Source of the DNA: Bacteroidia bacterium
Lineage (GTDB): Bacteria > Bacteroidota > Bacteroidia > J057
Length of the DNA: 64,000 nt
NCBI GenBank assembly: GCA_033391075.1
Contig: JAWPMV010000001.1
Location: forward strand, 5,766,001-5,830,000
Direction of reading: 5' to 3'
This document shows, in pieces, positions 37,444 through 46,841 of the stretch. The translations under genes were made by a program, and so were the position numbers. Below the pieces are notes generated by a model. It worked only from the letters and a program-made list of their open reading frames with translations. It had not been told where the DNA came from and did not search any database. The number at the start of each line of letters is the position of its first letter. Position 1 is the first letter of the stretch.

Positions 37444-39048
37444 ATGTCGCGAAAAAGAAAATTTTGGGGATGGGGGTATGAAGATTTCCCCCTCAGTCCG
37501 GGAATCCTGGAGAATTACACCAATATGTTGAAATTCAGTTTGGGGATAAAAGAGTTTGAAGATATACCGGAACCCAAAATTGAAAACCTGAACCTAAAGG
37601 AAGCTCGTTTCAGCCTTCCTGCAGAACTGGCCGAAATATGTTCTTCGGATCCCTTTGATCGGGCTTCTCATACCTATGGAAAGTCCTTTCGGGATGTATG
37701 GCGAGGATTGATGGGGCGATTTGAGCATGCGCCGGACTATGTAGCTTTCCCCAAAACAGAAACAGATATTCTGGCCCTAATGCGTTTTTGCAGTGCTGAA
37801 AATATTTCCCTCATTCCTTTTGGGGGAGGTTCAAGCGTTGTAGGAGGGGTAGAGCCCAGCCAGACTGATAAATATACGGGAAGCATCAGTCTCGACATGA
37901 AGCACTTTGATCAGATCCTGGAAATTGACAAGGCCAGTCGATCGGTGCGCGTGCAGGCAGGAATTTTTGGGCCAGCACTTGAACAAGGCCTAAAGGCTCA
38001 TGGACTGAGTCTCAGACACTATCCGCAGAGCTTTGAATTTTCTACGGTTGGTGGTTGGATCGTCACTCGATCCGGAGGTCATTTCGCTACGCTTTACACC
38101 CATATTGATGAATTTGTCCAAAGCGTCCGCATGATCAGTCCCAGCGGAATCATGCAAACCCGCAAACTTCCCGGATCGGGAGCAGGGCCAAGTGAAGAAC
38201 GCCTCCTTTGTGGATCAGAGGGAATATTCGGAGTGGTAACAGAAGCCTGGCTACGGGTCCAGGATATTCCGACCTTTAAAGAAGCTCAGACCGTAAGTTT
38301 TGATTCTTTTGAAAAAGGAGTAGAAGCTTGTCGGCAAATCGCTCAGTCTGGCCTCAATCCCAGCAATGCTCGCCTGGTAAGTCCCCTGGAGGCTTTGTCA
38401 AATGGCCTGGGTAAAGGAACAGACACGGTTTTGATTCTTGGCTTCGAATCCCATGACCATGAATTGGGAAAATGGATGGAACGAGCCCTTGAGATTTGTA
38501 AAGAGCTGGGAGGATACTGGAAAGTAAAAGAGAAGAAAACAGGAGCTCCAAGGGATAAGGCAGCCGATGCCTGGAAGAAGTCTTTTTTGCAAGCGCCCTA
38601 TATGCGAGATGAATTGATCAAAAAGGGGATGGTGGTTGAAACCTTTGAAACTGCGGTCACCTGGGATCAGTTTGATGCTTTCCATAAAGGAGTCGAATCC
38701 GCTACCCTGGCTGCTTTAAAAGAGCATTGCGGAGGGGGAATTGTCACCGTGAGATTCACGCATTTGTATCCGGATGGACCGGCACCTTATTATACGGTAA
38801 TTGCAAAGGGGGAAAAAGGTCGTCAACTGGAACAATGGGATTTCGTAAAAAAAGCCGCTTCAGATGCCATCATTAAATATGGAGGAACTATCACCCATCA
38901 CCATGCTGTGGGCAAGGATCATCAGCCATTTTACGAAAAGCAACATAGCGCAGCTTTCAAGACGGTCCTGAAGAATGTCAAAAAGGGATTTGATCCGGCA
39001 GGAATTTTGAATCCGGGGGTTTTGTTGAGGGAGGAGGATTTGGAATAG
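37444..39048 (+). CDS. FAD-linked oxidase of the alkyl-DHAP synthase type
   Basis: A 534-residue flavoenzyme. The FAD_binding_4 domain (about 95-275) has the PFGGGSSVVGGVEP motif and a later GSEGIFGVVTEAWLR stretch. The C-terminal FAD-oxidase_C domain contains ITHHHAVGKDH, the histidine triplet typical of alkyldihydroxyacetonephosphate synthase (AGPS), and the opening WGWGYED resembles AGPS as well. AGPS exchanges an acyl for an alkyl group in ether-lipid synthesis. Bacterial members also include other D-2-hydroxyacid-type oxidases, so the reaction is probable rather than proven. It starts 6 bp after the T9SS Asp-box gene. Confidence 0.85.
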   Translation: MSRKRKFWGWGYEDFPLSPGILENYTNMLKFSLGIKEFEDIPEPKIENLNLKEARFSLPAELAEICSSDPFDRASHTYGKSFRDVWRGLMGRFEHAPDYVAFPKTETDILALMRFCSAENISLIPFGGGSSVVGGVEPSQTDKYTGSISLDMKHFDQILEIDKASRSVRVQAGIFGPALEQGLKAHGLSLRHYPQSFEFSTVGGWIVTRSGGHFATLYTHIDEFVQSVRMISPSGIMQTRKLPGSGAGPSEERLLCGSEGIFGVVTEAWLRVQDIPTFKEAQTVSFDSFEKGVEACRQIAQSGLNPSNARLVSPLEALSNGLGKGTDTVLILGFESHDHELGKWMERALEICKELGGYWKVKEKKTGAPRDKAADAWKKSFLQAPYMRDELIKKGMVVETFETAVTWDQFDAFHKGVESATLAALKEHCGGGIVTVRFTHLYPDGPAPYYTVIAKGEKGRQLEQWDFVKKAASDAIIKYGGTITHHHAVGKDHQPFYEKQHSAAFKTVLKNVKKGFDPAGILNPGVLLREEDLE

Positions 39049-39062
39049 AGATATGGTGTTTT

Positions 39063-39080
39063 AGTGTTGTGGTGTTATAG
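39063..39080 (+). repeat. Short intergenic repeat, copy 1
   Basis: AGTGTTGTGGTGTTATAG recurs on the other strand at 43208-43225 (17 of 18 identical). Low-complexity G/T-rich sequence; the two copies are in opposite orientation about 4.1 kb apart. Confidence 0.45.
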
Positions 39081-39127
39081 TTGGTTTTTTTGCGAAGCTT
39101 CAGACTATTAACAACCCTTTCAAGGCT

Positions 39128-39823
39128 CTATCCCACAAATCGATATCCTACACGATGAACCGTAAGGATATGTCTGGGCTTGGAGGGAATTTTTTCGATC
39201 TTTTGTCTGAGTTTGGTGATGTGGGTATCAATGGTTCGCATGGAGTACAGATGATCATGTCCCCAGATATCCTGAAAGATCTCCTCTCGGCTGAGGATTT
39301 TCCCTTCATGATGAACCAGATATTTGAGGAGGAGAGTTTCCTGTTGAGTCATGCTTAGGAGCTCGCTTCCTTTGGCGATTCTTTGCTCCTTAAAATCGAT
39401 ACGAATTTCTCCTAAATGATAGACTTCTTTATAGCCTTTATTAGCTTTCCCCCTTCTTAAAACAGCTTCTATACGGGCCAGCAGTTCCATCAAATCGAAG
39501 GGTTTGCTGAGATAATCATCAGCTCCCGTCTTCAGTCCTCTGATTTTATCTTCAGTAGCATCTCTGGCGGTAAGCATGATAATGGGTACACTATTGCCCT
39601 TTGCCCGAAGCTGCTTACATAATTCTATTCCACTCATTTTCGGCAACATCAGGTCCAACAAAATCAGGTCAACATTTTCTGTTTCGATCAGTTCCATCGC
39701 CCGGAAACCATCCTCTGCAAGCAAAACCTCATAGCCTTCAAACCGAAGATTCTGATCAATCAGGCTCCGTAAAGAAGGATCATCCTCCACGCAAAGAATA
39801 TGTTGTTTAAGCAGTTTATCCAT
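39128..39823 (-). CDS. OmpR/PhoB-family response regulator
   Basis: I use the ATG at 39823 (231 residues), whose first bases overlap the kinase stop codon by 8 nt and imply translational coupling. An ATG at 39835 is also possible. The receiver (about 8-120) has VEDDPS, the phospho-acceptor Asp in [15 protein letters not shown], and the [12 protein letters not shown] lysine. The winged-helix DNA-binding domain (about 135-230) ends with [17 protein letters not shown] and VHRVGYRF. Cognate partner of the kinase at 39816-41435. Confidence 0.94.
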   Translation of the reverse strand: MDKLLKQHILCVEDDPSLRSLIDQNLRFEGYEVLLAEDGFRAMELIETENVDLILLDLMLPKMSGIELCKQLRAKGNSVPIIMLTARDATEDKIRGLKTGADDYLSKPFDLMELLARIEAVLRRGKANKGYKEVYHLGEIRIDFKEQRIAKGSELLSMTQQETLLLKYLVHHEGKILSREEIFQDIWGHDHLYSMRTIDTHITKLRQKIEKIPSKPRHILTVHRVGYRFVG

Positions 39824-41435
39824 CTGTTTCAACAATTGGAAGTTGTATGCTAAAGCGACTACCTTTTCCTTCTTCTGATTTTAGGAGAATTTTCCCTCCA
39901 TGTGCCTCCACTATTTTTCGGGCAATAGATAAACCCAATCCATCTCCTTTTATATCATGGGTATCTACTTCTACCGCTCTTACAAACTTCTCAAAAATAT
40001 CTTTTTGCCTATTCAAGGGAATGCCTATCCCCTTATCATGTAAGGAAATCAGCAGCTGCCCCGATCTTTCCTTTAGCTCAACAAATAGTTCTTTATTTCC
40101 TCCACTATACTTCAAGGCATTATCCAGCAAAATATCTAACACATCTTCCATAGCCTGTACATCCATTTCGACATAGGCTGTTGGGAAAATCTGGTTGTGG
40201 TTCAAATTAAATCCCTGCAATTTCACTTTCTCCCTCACCGGTTTTAGCCAGCTTTTCATCCAATCTCCCGCTTGAATACGTGCCTTGCGATACACTTTTG
40301 TTCCGGACTCCAAACGAGCATAATCCATCAGTTTATGGATCTTCTGCTCTAATTTTCTACTTTCCTTATCGATGATCTCTATTGCCATTTCTTGCTCTTT
40401 TTCGTCCTTCAATCTTCCCAATCGCATTCCATCATTTGCCAATTTAATTCCACTGAGGGGAGTCTTTAATTCATGCCCTACATTCGCTAAAAATTCCCGT
40501 TTGAAGGCATCCAGTTTTTGAGCCCGTAGCTGGATGAAATAAAGTGCAAGAATCAGCAGGATCAGGATTCCGAAAACCAGACAAAGAAGCCAAATATTTC
40601 GCCGATATAAGGAAGTTGCTACGGCATCGGCATCTTTCCCCAAAAAGCCCATTTCTATCTGATACCATTCCCAATAAGGACTGATGTCGCGCAAAGAAAT
40701 TCTGGACGAACCTTTTCCGCCGAGCAGTAAAGCAGAATCATACACTTTCCGCCCCTCCTCATCTCTGATATGTATATGCAGGTAATCTTTACTAATTCCA
40801 TCTATTCGCCCTAAATCCGGGCCAGATAAATAACTGCTGAAAAAGGCAGGGAATAATTCTTTTTCCAGGTATAAAGCCGATATTTCAAAACCGACAAAGC
40901 CCTGAAAACTATTATTTTCTTCCTCAAAAAACGGATGCAAGGCAAGGCGAGTAGCAGAAGAGAAAGAGCTTTCCTTTAAGAAAAAAGTGAGGGTACTATC
41001 TATGCTATTGGCCCAAAATAAGGACAAACTATCGTTCCAGGGTTCGTAGACAGCTGCTACTCTTTTGCGGAGAGTCCTTGTTGTATATTCATCCAAAGGC
41101 TGGTTTTCTTCAGCTGTAAAAGGCAGAATTCTCCAAACTTCCTGACTTGAATCCGGCAGTAGGACAAAAGGAGAAACTGCAAGATTTGATTTTTCCCTGC
41201 CCAGTCCCTTTTTCTTCTTATCTACCCACGCTATCGCAACTTGCTTGATTTCCTTTTCATAGGCCCTGCTTAGGGAAATTGCAAGCGATCTATTGACCTC
41301 CTCCAGGCCTGCCGATAAACCTGCTGAAACCTGCTGCCGAATTTGCGGCAACTGATATAGCTGGACCCCAAAGATTCCCAGAACCCAAATGAGAACAAAT
41401 AACAGCAGCCATTTTATACGTGCGCCCAGCTTCAT
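39816..41435 (-). CDS. Membrane sensor histidine kinase
   Basis: A 539-residue kinase. One membrane segment at about 8-26 and a second at about 288-308 enclose a ~260-residue periplasmic sensor domain that I do not recognise. HisKA follows with [11 protein letters not shown], and HATPase_c shows DNALKYS (N-box), DKGIGIP and [11 protein letters not shown]. Kinase comes before regulator, with overlapping ends, so this is a single two-component operon. Signal and regulon unknown; the divergent lipoprotein gene at 41580 is a candidate target. Confidence 0.92.
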   Translation of the reverse strand: MKLGARIKWLLLFVLIWVLGIFGVQLYQLPQIRQQVSAGLSAGLEEVNRSLAISLSRAYEKEIKQVAIAWVDKKKKGLGREKSNLAVSPFVLLPDSSQEVWRILPFTAEENQPLDEYTTRTLRKRVAAVYEPWNDSLSLFWANSIDSTLTFFLKESSFSSATRLALHPFFEEENNSFQGFVGFEISALYLEKELFPAFFSSYLSGPDLGRIDGISKDYLHIHIRDEEGRKVYDSALLLGGKGSSRISLRDISPYWEWYQIEMGFLGKDADAVATSLYRRNIWLLCLVFGILILLILALYFIQLRAQKLDAFKREFLANVGHELKTPLSGIKLANDGMRLGRLKDEKEQEMAIEIIDKESRKLEQKIHKLMDYARLESGTKVYRKARIQAGDWMKSWLKPVREKVKLQGFNLNHNQIFPTAYVEMDVQAMEDVLDILLDNALKYSGGNKELFVELKERSGQLLISLHDKGIGIPLNRQKDIFEKFVRAVEVDTHDIKGDGLGLSIARKIVEAHGGKILLKSEEGKGSRFSIQLPIVETDG

Positions 41436-41579
41436 ACTGAAAAATCACAGAATTTTACCTTCAAAACAAAGATTTAACAACTTTGACAAAACTTGACACT
41501 AGATTTACAGCAGTGATTACATGAGTCTCTAGATTTGAAGCATGAGATCTCAACCAATATTCACTAAAAAACAGAAATC

Positions 41580-42629
41580 ATGAAATCAATCATTGTAGGG
41601 CTCTTGAGCCTGCTTGTCCTTACAGCATGTACTGTCCCCAGTCCTTCTGACTTTGAGAGCGCAAATAGTCCCTTAGCAAAAAACGAATTTATCGCTATGT
41701 GGCGGATTCCGGGAGAAGGTTCTATCCGGGAATCTTATAAACAAGAGCAGAGTCATTTGGAGGAGATGGATAAAGTTCTTCAGCCTTTCTTTCAGCAGTT
41801 GATCACTCAGGTATTTAAAGATGCGAAAGATGGAAAGCTCCAAATTCAGGAGGCAGAAGACATTATGGATCTCGAAGAAAAAGTAATCGAGGACTTACCC
41901 AGTAGAATGTCCCGAAGATTCGGAGCTACTTATCAAAACCTTAAGCCTTTTATGGGTGCCATTCACATTATTCAGAAAAGAAAAGAGAATGCGAAAGGAT
42001 TGCCGGGGAATGATCTCGAATTGATGCTCATTGAGCAGGATCCGGAAGGCCAGGCTCCCGAAGCCTATTTCGGAGCCGTAAAAGTATCCGATTTGCAGGA
42101 ACTCGACTATAGCTTCGAAATAGAAGGAAATACCTATGACCTATCCAGTTTCATGGATAGATACAAAGAATTTGTCTATCCCATCTTTTTCAAAAACACA
42201 GAACGGGAAGTCGGCCTGCGTTCGCTGGATCAGGCATTTAAGATGAAACAGATCGTACTTGATGGAGAATGGAAGTCTATAGAATGGCTGAATGATGAGC
42301 CCAATTTAACGGAGCATAGGGCAGTCAAGCTATCAAGCAATGATCTTTCTCGCTTTAGTGGGACTTATATATTCAAAGAAGGTGCAGGCTTCTTTTTTAA
42401 TCCTGGTGCAAAGGATGTACGGGTTGATATAGAAGCAGAGAAGGAACATCTCTCCCTAAGCTGGGATGATGGAGGGCCTTTTTATGGCATCTCTTTTTTC
42501 CCCAGTGCAAAGGATCATTTCTTCACGGTATATGGGGATCAAGTCAGTTTTTTCACAGAAGAATCGGGAAAAGCAGGAATAAAATATACAGACTTTAATG
42601 GCGAGGCATCCATTGCCTATAAGCAATAA
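41580..42629 (+). CDS. Hypothetical lipoprotein
   Basis: A 349-residue protein with a lipoprotein signal and lipobox LTAC (C17). The mature part is mixed alpha/beta, with a helical, charged N-terminal half (45-190) and a beta-rich C-terminal part (about 255-349) that resembles a lipocalin-like tail (LSRFSGTYIFKEGAGFFF). I recognise no family. It starts 144 bp from the divergent two-component operon, and TAGATTTG at 41530-41537 fits the -7 consensus. A good terminator follows. Confidence 0.65.
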   Translation: MKSIIVGLLSLLVLTACTVPSPSDFESANSPLAKNEFIAMWRIPGEGSIRESYKQEQSHLEEMDKVLQPFFQQLITQVFKDAKDGKLQIQEAEDIMDLEEKVIEDLPSRMSRRFGATYQNLKPFMGAIHIIQKRKENAKGLPGNDLELMLIEQDPEGQAPEAYFGAVKVSDLQELDYSFEIEGNTYDLSSFMDRYKEFVYPIFFKNTEREVGLRSLDQAFKMKQIVLDGEWKSIEWLNDEPNLTEHRAVKLSSNDLSRFSGTYIFKEGAGFFFNPGAKDVRVDIEAEKEHLSLSWDDGGPFYGISFFPSAKDHFFTVYGDQVSFFTEESGKAGIKYTDFNGEASIAYKQ

Positions 42630-42639
42630 ATTAACCGAT

Positions 42640-42667
42640 AGAAGGCAGGGACTAAGCTCTGCCTTCT
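42640..42667 (+). terminator. Terminator after the lipoprotein gene
   Basis: AGAAGGCAG (42640-42648) and CTGCCTTCT (42659-42667) form a perfect 9-bp stem with a 10-nt loop, followed by a T-rich stretch. Confidence 0.75.
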
Positions 42668-42745
42668 GTCATTTCTATTTTTCTCTCTACAAAGATCCCA
42701 ACGACTGCCTTTAACTTGCGTTCAAGTACTTATACACCAAGACTT

Positions 42746-43186
42746 ATGGACGCTACTATACTTTCCTGGATCAATCCGCTCCGCGATAAGAAATTATTTA
42801 AGCTCGCCTATCTGGGCCTGAAAATTGGTATGGGCTTGACCTTTATCATCTCCGGCCTTCGAAAAATGCCGGGAGTTAAATTCACCACCTTACCCATAGA
42901 AAATCCCGTGGGTGCCTATTTTCAAGCCATGCACGACACCGGTTTTTACTGGAATTTCATCGGCTTCTTTCAAATCTTTCTCGGCCTGCTCATTTTCAGC
43001 AAGCGATTTAGCGCACTGGCATCTCTACTTATGATGCCTGTTACAGTCAATATCTTTTTGGTTTCTCTGGCCCTCAACATGAGAGGCACACCTCTCATCA
43101 CAGCTTGTATGCTGCTGGGGAATGTGGCGCTGATCCTGTGGCATTATGAGCGTTATTTGCCCATGGTGAGGAAGGAAGTGCTGTAG
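42746..43186 (+). CDS. DoxX-like small membrane protein
   Basis: I start at the ATG at 42746 (146 residues); the frame opens at a TTG ten codons upstream. Four membrane segments are visible (about 20-38, 68-85, 92-112, 115-132), with LKIGMGLTFIISGLRKMPG resembling the opening of DoxX/DoxD-type proteins. Members are quinone-linked or of unknown role. Monocistronic; its end faces the convergent M14 carboxypeptidase gene. Confidence 0.6.
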   Translation: MDATILSWINPLRDKKLFKLAYLGLKIGMGLTFIISGLRKMPGVKFTTLPIENPVGAYFQAMHDTGFYWNFIGFFQIFLGLLIFSKRFSALASLLMMPVTVNIFLVSLALNMRGTPLITACMLLGNVALILWHYERYLPMVRKEVL

Positions 43187-43207
43187 TGAAGCACAACTGC
43201 CGCACTA

Positions 43208-43225
43208 AAACACCACAACACTTCC
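43208..43225 (-). repeat. Short intergenic repeat, copy 2
   Basis: Reverse complement AGTGTTGTGGTGTTTTAG, 17/18 identical to the copy at 39063-39080, in inverted orientation, between the DoxX-like and carboxypeptidase genes. Confidence 0.45.
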
Positions 43226-43234
43226 CCAACCGAA

Positions 43235-45766
43235 TTAGAAACTCAAAAACACCGCATTCCCCAACAAGAGTTTCCCCACATGCCAGAAGCTCCTGAAATT
43301 TGGGTCTTCCGGAAAATAAACGATGGTTCCTCGTCCCAAGGATTCCGTTCCGAATGCCAGGGTATTCGCTACTTTTTCTTCGAGTTTTGCTCCGGTAAAT
43401 CCACTAACGGCCTCGGCTGATTTATAGGCCCCGACATTCCAGCCATCTTCCATATAGGGGTAAATACTGGAACTTTGTTTGATGAGATGCATTTTTGAAC
43501 CCAAACCGAAGGCAAGGGGATGAGAATCATCCAGGCTGATTTCATACACACTACCTGGGGCAGATTCTGTTACGTATGCCTTTACCTGATCTTCATACCT
43601 TTTGAGTTTGGAATCAGGAGTTGCTGATTCGGCCTCCTTCGCCTCCTTTTTAGTTTGCTTCGAATTATAGGCTGCCAGAGAAGATGAAAGAGCGGTTCCT
43701 TGTTCATCTTTCCCGAATCGACTAAATATTCCCATCGCTCTTTGAAGCGCAATTACTTTTCCTCCTCCCCTTACGAATTCCAATATCTGGTTTTTAAACC
43801 TTCCATAAGAACCTGAAGGCAGCACCAGCACATCGTATTCCGATAAATCTACTCCTCCCAAATACTGCGTATTGAGCACATCTATCGGATAGTTGATGTC
43901 CTGTTCAAAGTAGTACCAAAGATTGCCAAAAGCAGTTGGAGAAATTCCCTCTCCATTTACTACAGCAACTTTCGGAATTCCTATCAATCTCACACTTCGG
44001 GAACCAAAATCTTTTCCTTTTTCTACCCGACCATTTTGGGTGATTTGCATAGCTTTTCCCTGATCGGCTGCTACGCTCTGTACTTTTTCGACAAAATCAG
44101 CCTGGGGATTGTCAGCACGGGTAATAATAAGGGTTCCTTTTCCAAAGGTTTTTCCTCCCAGACTAAATGGCTCACTGGCAAAACGACTCTTGATCCCTTC
44201 ATTGGCCAGGGCTGCGAGTAAAGCCACATCTGAAATATCTTCCCATTCGGCTACAAAGGCATACACCTTTCCATTCACCGAAGTTCCCGCCTGTCTATTT
44301 TGAACCTTTCTTTCTGATAAAGAAATCCGGTCAGTAGTCGCATAAGATTCCAAACCATAGGCAAAAGGCATCGCCCAGGCTGTGAGGTCATAGGTGATCG
44401 AATCTTCTATCTCGGGTTTAGGCTCGAATAATGCCTGTACCAGTCTCGACCTGGCCTGGTAAGCTGATATGACAAGATCACTTTCTTCTAAATCAAAAAT
44501 CCGATTCCCATCTTCCATAAAAGCATATCCTTGCATGCGGTTTGCAGATTTTGCGGGATATCCGTACTGGATTTGGTTGCGATCCAATAAGGTCTTCAGC
44601 GCACTTAGACGAGAAGCATCATTGCCTGCTTTTATGACATAGGCTTTGTACTCACCAAAAGGATTGGTTCTTGCCTCTTCAAAATATTTTACAAACTCAT
44701 CTACCATTCGATCTTTGTTCTTAACGGCCGTTTCTATCGTAGAGAGACTGGTAGTAAAGTGATGGGCGATTCGATCAGACAGTTTCAGTTCTGTACCATT
44801 GTTGATTTCGATGCCCAGGCCTCCACGACCGCCACCACCTTGCTCATAGGTAAGCCCAATTGCTCCTTGAAAAGTAGGCCAGGTATCTCCATAACTGGGG
44901 TAAAAAAGATCATAAACTTCTTTGGTGAAATAGAGCCATCCTTCCCGATTGAAATAGTAGGCATGATTTTCACCCAAGGCTTCGTGAAACTCTTTTTGCC
45001 AATCTGTAATCAGATTGTGCAGAGGTTTGGAAGGAGGGGCAAAAAAGTAGGGAGAATTGGATCCCATTTCGTGAAAGTCAATGTGTACATGCGGCATCCA
45101 TTCCTGATACCTTACTGCTCTTTCACGACTTTCTTTCTGACTCTGCCAGGCCCAATCTCTATTTAGGTCAAAGAGGTAATGATTATACCTGCCGCCTGGC
45201 CAGGGTTCTCTATGTTCCCAGGAGCTTCCATGGGGATTATAGGTTTTGTTTCGTGCCTGTTTATACCAGTTGACATATCGGTCCCTTCCATCCGGATTGA
45301 TACAGGGATCCAGGATGACAATCATATCTTCCAGCCAATTGGCCGTATCATTTGTTACCAATTGATAGAGGGTTGCCATTGCGGCTTCTGTAGAAGAGGT
45401 TTCATTTCCGTGAATGTTATAGCTCAGGTATACAATCGGCACCTTTCCATCAGCTTCTCCCTCCATCAAACCAATACTTTTGAGGTGATCGGTCCGAATC
45501 TCTTCCAGGCGATCCATATTCTTTTTCGAACTCAATACAGCGGTCAGGAGTTTTCGGCCTTCATTGGTACTTCCATAAGGCTGGATAAGCACTTTTTCAG
45601 AATTATCGCCTACATATTCAAAATAAGAAACCACCTGATGGTGCCAGGTGAATTTTTCGCCCAGTTGGTAGCCCAGGAATTCTGCAGGAGATTGAAGGCT
45701 TTGGGCAGATAAGAATAAAGGACTCAGTAGTAGAGCCAGATAGATAGTTAGCTGTAGTTTCTTCAT
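43235..45766 (-). CDS. Secreted M14-family zinc carboxypeptidase
   Basis: I start at the ATG at 45766, where the signal peptide begins (MKKLQLTIYLALLLSPLFLSAQ), giving 843 residues. The peptidase M14 domain (about 50-350) has the zinc ligands in NIHGNETSS (H-x-x-E) and the distal His in HIDFHEMGS, substrate-binding NPDGRDRY, and a candidate catalytic Glu in TYEQGGGG. The C-terminal 450 residues are a ClassI-GAT/DPP-like region often seen in Bacteroidota M14 proteins (KVAVVNGEGISPTAFG ...). It would remove C-terminal residues from peptides in the periplasm or outside the cell. No T9SS tail is visible. Confidence 0.87.
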   Translation of the reverse strand: MKKLQLTIYLALLLSPLFLSAQSLQSPAEFLGYQLGEKFTWHHQVVSYFEYVGDNSEKVLIQPYGSTNEGRKLLTAVLSSKKNMDRLEEIRTDHLKSIGLMEGEADGKVPIVYLSYNIHGNETSSTEAAMATLYQLVTNDTANWLEDMIVILDPCINPDGRDRYVNWYKQARNKTYNPHGSSWEHREPWPGGRYNHYLFDLNRDWAWQSQKESRERAVRYQEWMPHVHIDFHEMGSNSPYFFAPPSKPLHNLITDWQKEFHEALGENHAYYFNREGWLYFTKEVYDLFYPSYGDTWPTFQGAIGLTYEQGGGGRGGLGIEINNGTELKLSDRIAHHFTTSLSTIETAVKNKDRMVDEFVKYFEEARTNPFGEYKAYVIKAGNDASRLSALKTLLDRNQIQYGYPAKSANRMQGYAFMEDGNRIFDLEESDLVISAYQARSRLVQALFEPKPEIEDSITYDLTAWAMPFAYGLESYATTDRISLSERKVQNRQAGTSVNGKVYAFVAEWEDISDVALLAALANEGIKSRFASEPFSLGGKTFGKGTLIITRADNPQADFVEKVQSVAADQGKAMQITQNGRVEKGKDFGSRSVRLIGIPKVAVVNGEGISPTAFGNLWYYFEQDINYPIDVLNTQYLGGVDLSEYDVLVLPSGSYGRFKNQILEFVRGGGKVIALQRAMGIFSRFGKDEQGTALSSSLAAYNSKQTKKEAKEAESATPDSKLKRYEDQVKAYVTESAPGSVYEISLDDSHPLAFGLGSKMHLIKQSSSIYPYMEDGWNVGAYKSAEAVSGFTGAKLEEKVANTLAFGTESLGRGTIVYFPEDPNFRSFWHVGKLLLGNAVFLSF

Positions 45767-45892
45767 CGTGTGTATCGGATTTGATCCAAAGTAGAACAAT
45801 TTTGAAGAAAATCTAATGCCAATTGGGCGTTGATAGGAGTAGAGTCACCGAATTGAGGAGAGAAGCATGCGATCATAAACTCAAACAATACC

Positions 45893-45994
45893 GGCATTGC
45901 GAGTTCTGATTAAGGACGAAGTAGCTCCTTGGCTATAAGTAGTTTTTGGGATTAAAGGAGATGGCTTCGCCGGAGATTCCTGTTCACAATTACA
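45893..45994. repeat. Intergenic palindromic repeat, family A copy 2 (degraded)
   Basis: The sequence follows the reverse complement of the copy at 20095-20198: GGCATTGCGAGT at the left edge, GACGAAG and CTCCTTGG inside, then AAAGGAGATGGCTTCG and ACAATTACA at the right. The arms are partly eroded. It lies in the 572-bp gap between the M14 and toxin genes. Confidence 0.55.
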
Positions 45995-46033
45995 GCTGCG
46001 CTGAATTTCTTTTTGAATCCTTCCGCTCATAGC

Positions 46034-46164
46034 CTTTTTTCCTTTATGTAAAAAAAGGGAAACGACCTGCCTGGCCAAACTAAAAAAGACTTGTAGGGCG
46101 CATTTCCATAAATCGAGCATTAAGGGAAATGGAGCTTGCACGAAAGGGTTCAGGGATCTCCCAT
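46034..46164 (+). repeat. Intergenic repeat, family B copy 1
   Basis: About 130 bp. Shared landmarks with copy 2 (50188-50316, opposite strand): GGGAAACGACCTGCCTGGCC, GACTTG, CATTTCCAT, GAGCATTAAGGGAAATG and GAAAGGGTTC, in the same order and spacing. Inner arms CATTTCC and GGAAATG can pair. With copy 2 it brackets the 46.2-50.2 kb segment. Confidence 0.75.
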
Positions 46165-46238
46165 GAATCCGTGGGGTTTTTACGCAAAAAAAAGAAAAAG
46201 ACCACTAATTAATAAGATTTACTAAATAAATAATCCTC

Positions 46239-46264
46239 AAAACACAACTCTATCGTTGTGTTTT
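46239..46264. promoter_or_regulatory. Perfect inverted repeat upstream of the toxin-antitoxin genes
   Basis: AAAACACAAC (46239-46248) and GTTGTGTTTT (46255-46264) form perfect 10-bp arms around a 6-nt spacer. It lies 74 bp upstream of the toxin start and just before the candidate promoter. Antitoxins with HTH domains usually autoregulate at such palindromes, so this is the best operator candidate. A terminator is the alternative, but no gene ends immediately before it. Confidence 0.5.
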
Positions 46265-46297
46265 GTCAAAAAATATGGAATTATTTTCACTAAATAG

Positions 46298-46327
46298 TTG
46301 CATTATTAAATATTTCACCCTAATTTG
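46298..46327 (+). promoter_or_regulatory. Candidate promoter of the toxin-antitoxin operon
   Basis: TTG (46298-46300) then 20 bp then TAATTTG (46321-46327) fits the Bacteroidota -33/-7 layout with a one-base shorter -7. The TTG start codon of the toxin follows 11 bp later, so the transcript may be nearly leaderless. Confidence 0.45.
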
Positions 46328-46338
46328 CAATCATAAAG

Positions 46339-46722
46339 TTGGAAATCACCAAAAAGAACGCTTTGAAATCTAAAGATCCGGCAAGTCGAGATGAAGTAGC
46401 ACGCTTTCTGGAAGTGTTTGTCCAACAGAAAAAAGAATTCGGAATACGATTCTACCAGCGGAAAAAAAATGTGCAGGCCCTGCTGGATTTGGAAATCAGT
46501 GCTCGAAGAAGAGAAAAAATATTAGAAAGTCTGCAGATAGAAGATTATTACAAGGGACCGAGGGAAGATGGAGTGAATAAAGGAGCCGAGTTTTGGGAAT
46601 TTGGTGTATATCTCAAAAAAAAAGATGTCTACATCAAGATTTCCATCGGCCTGGGAGAAGAAGCGGTAAGATGCTTTTCCTTTCATGAAGCAGAAAGGCC
46701 CATAAAGTATCCCTACAAATAA
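46339..46722 (+). CDS. MqsR-like toxin of a Panacea toxin-antitoxin pair
   Basis: A 127-residue basic protein without signal peptide. No ATG exists in the frame; the TTG at 46339 is the best start after the upstream in-frame stop. The C-terminal half has the pattern LQIEDYYKGP, then WEFGVYLKKKDVYIKISIG and SFHEAERPIKYPYK. It resembles the MqsR-type RNase toxin group (DYYKGP/DFYKS, W-x-F, VYIKI, SFHxAE). The next gene, 119 bp on, is an HTH-Panacea antitoxin, and such pairs are known toxin-antitoxin modules. Toxicity by mRNA cleavage is inferred from family, not shown. A palindrome upstream suggests autoregulation. Confidence 0.7.
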   Translation: MEITKKNALKSKDPASRDEVARFLEVFVQQKKEFGIRFYQRKKNVQALLDLEISARRREKILESLQIEDYYKGPREDGVNKGAEFWEFGVYLKKKDVYIKISIGLGEEAVRCFSFHEAERPIKYPYK

Positions 46723-46841
46723 ATTATTAGAAGAAGAGAGCTGAGAGACAGCTGAGCAAACAGCAACAACCATGGACACAAGCACAACTAGAAACACACA
46801 GATCGCTCGCTGGACTCTCCTCCTTCCTCTAACAAAACCAA

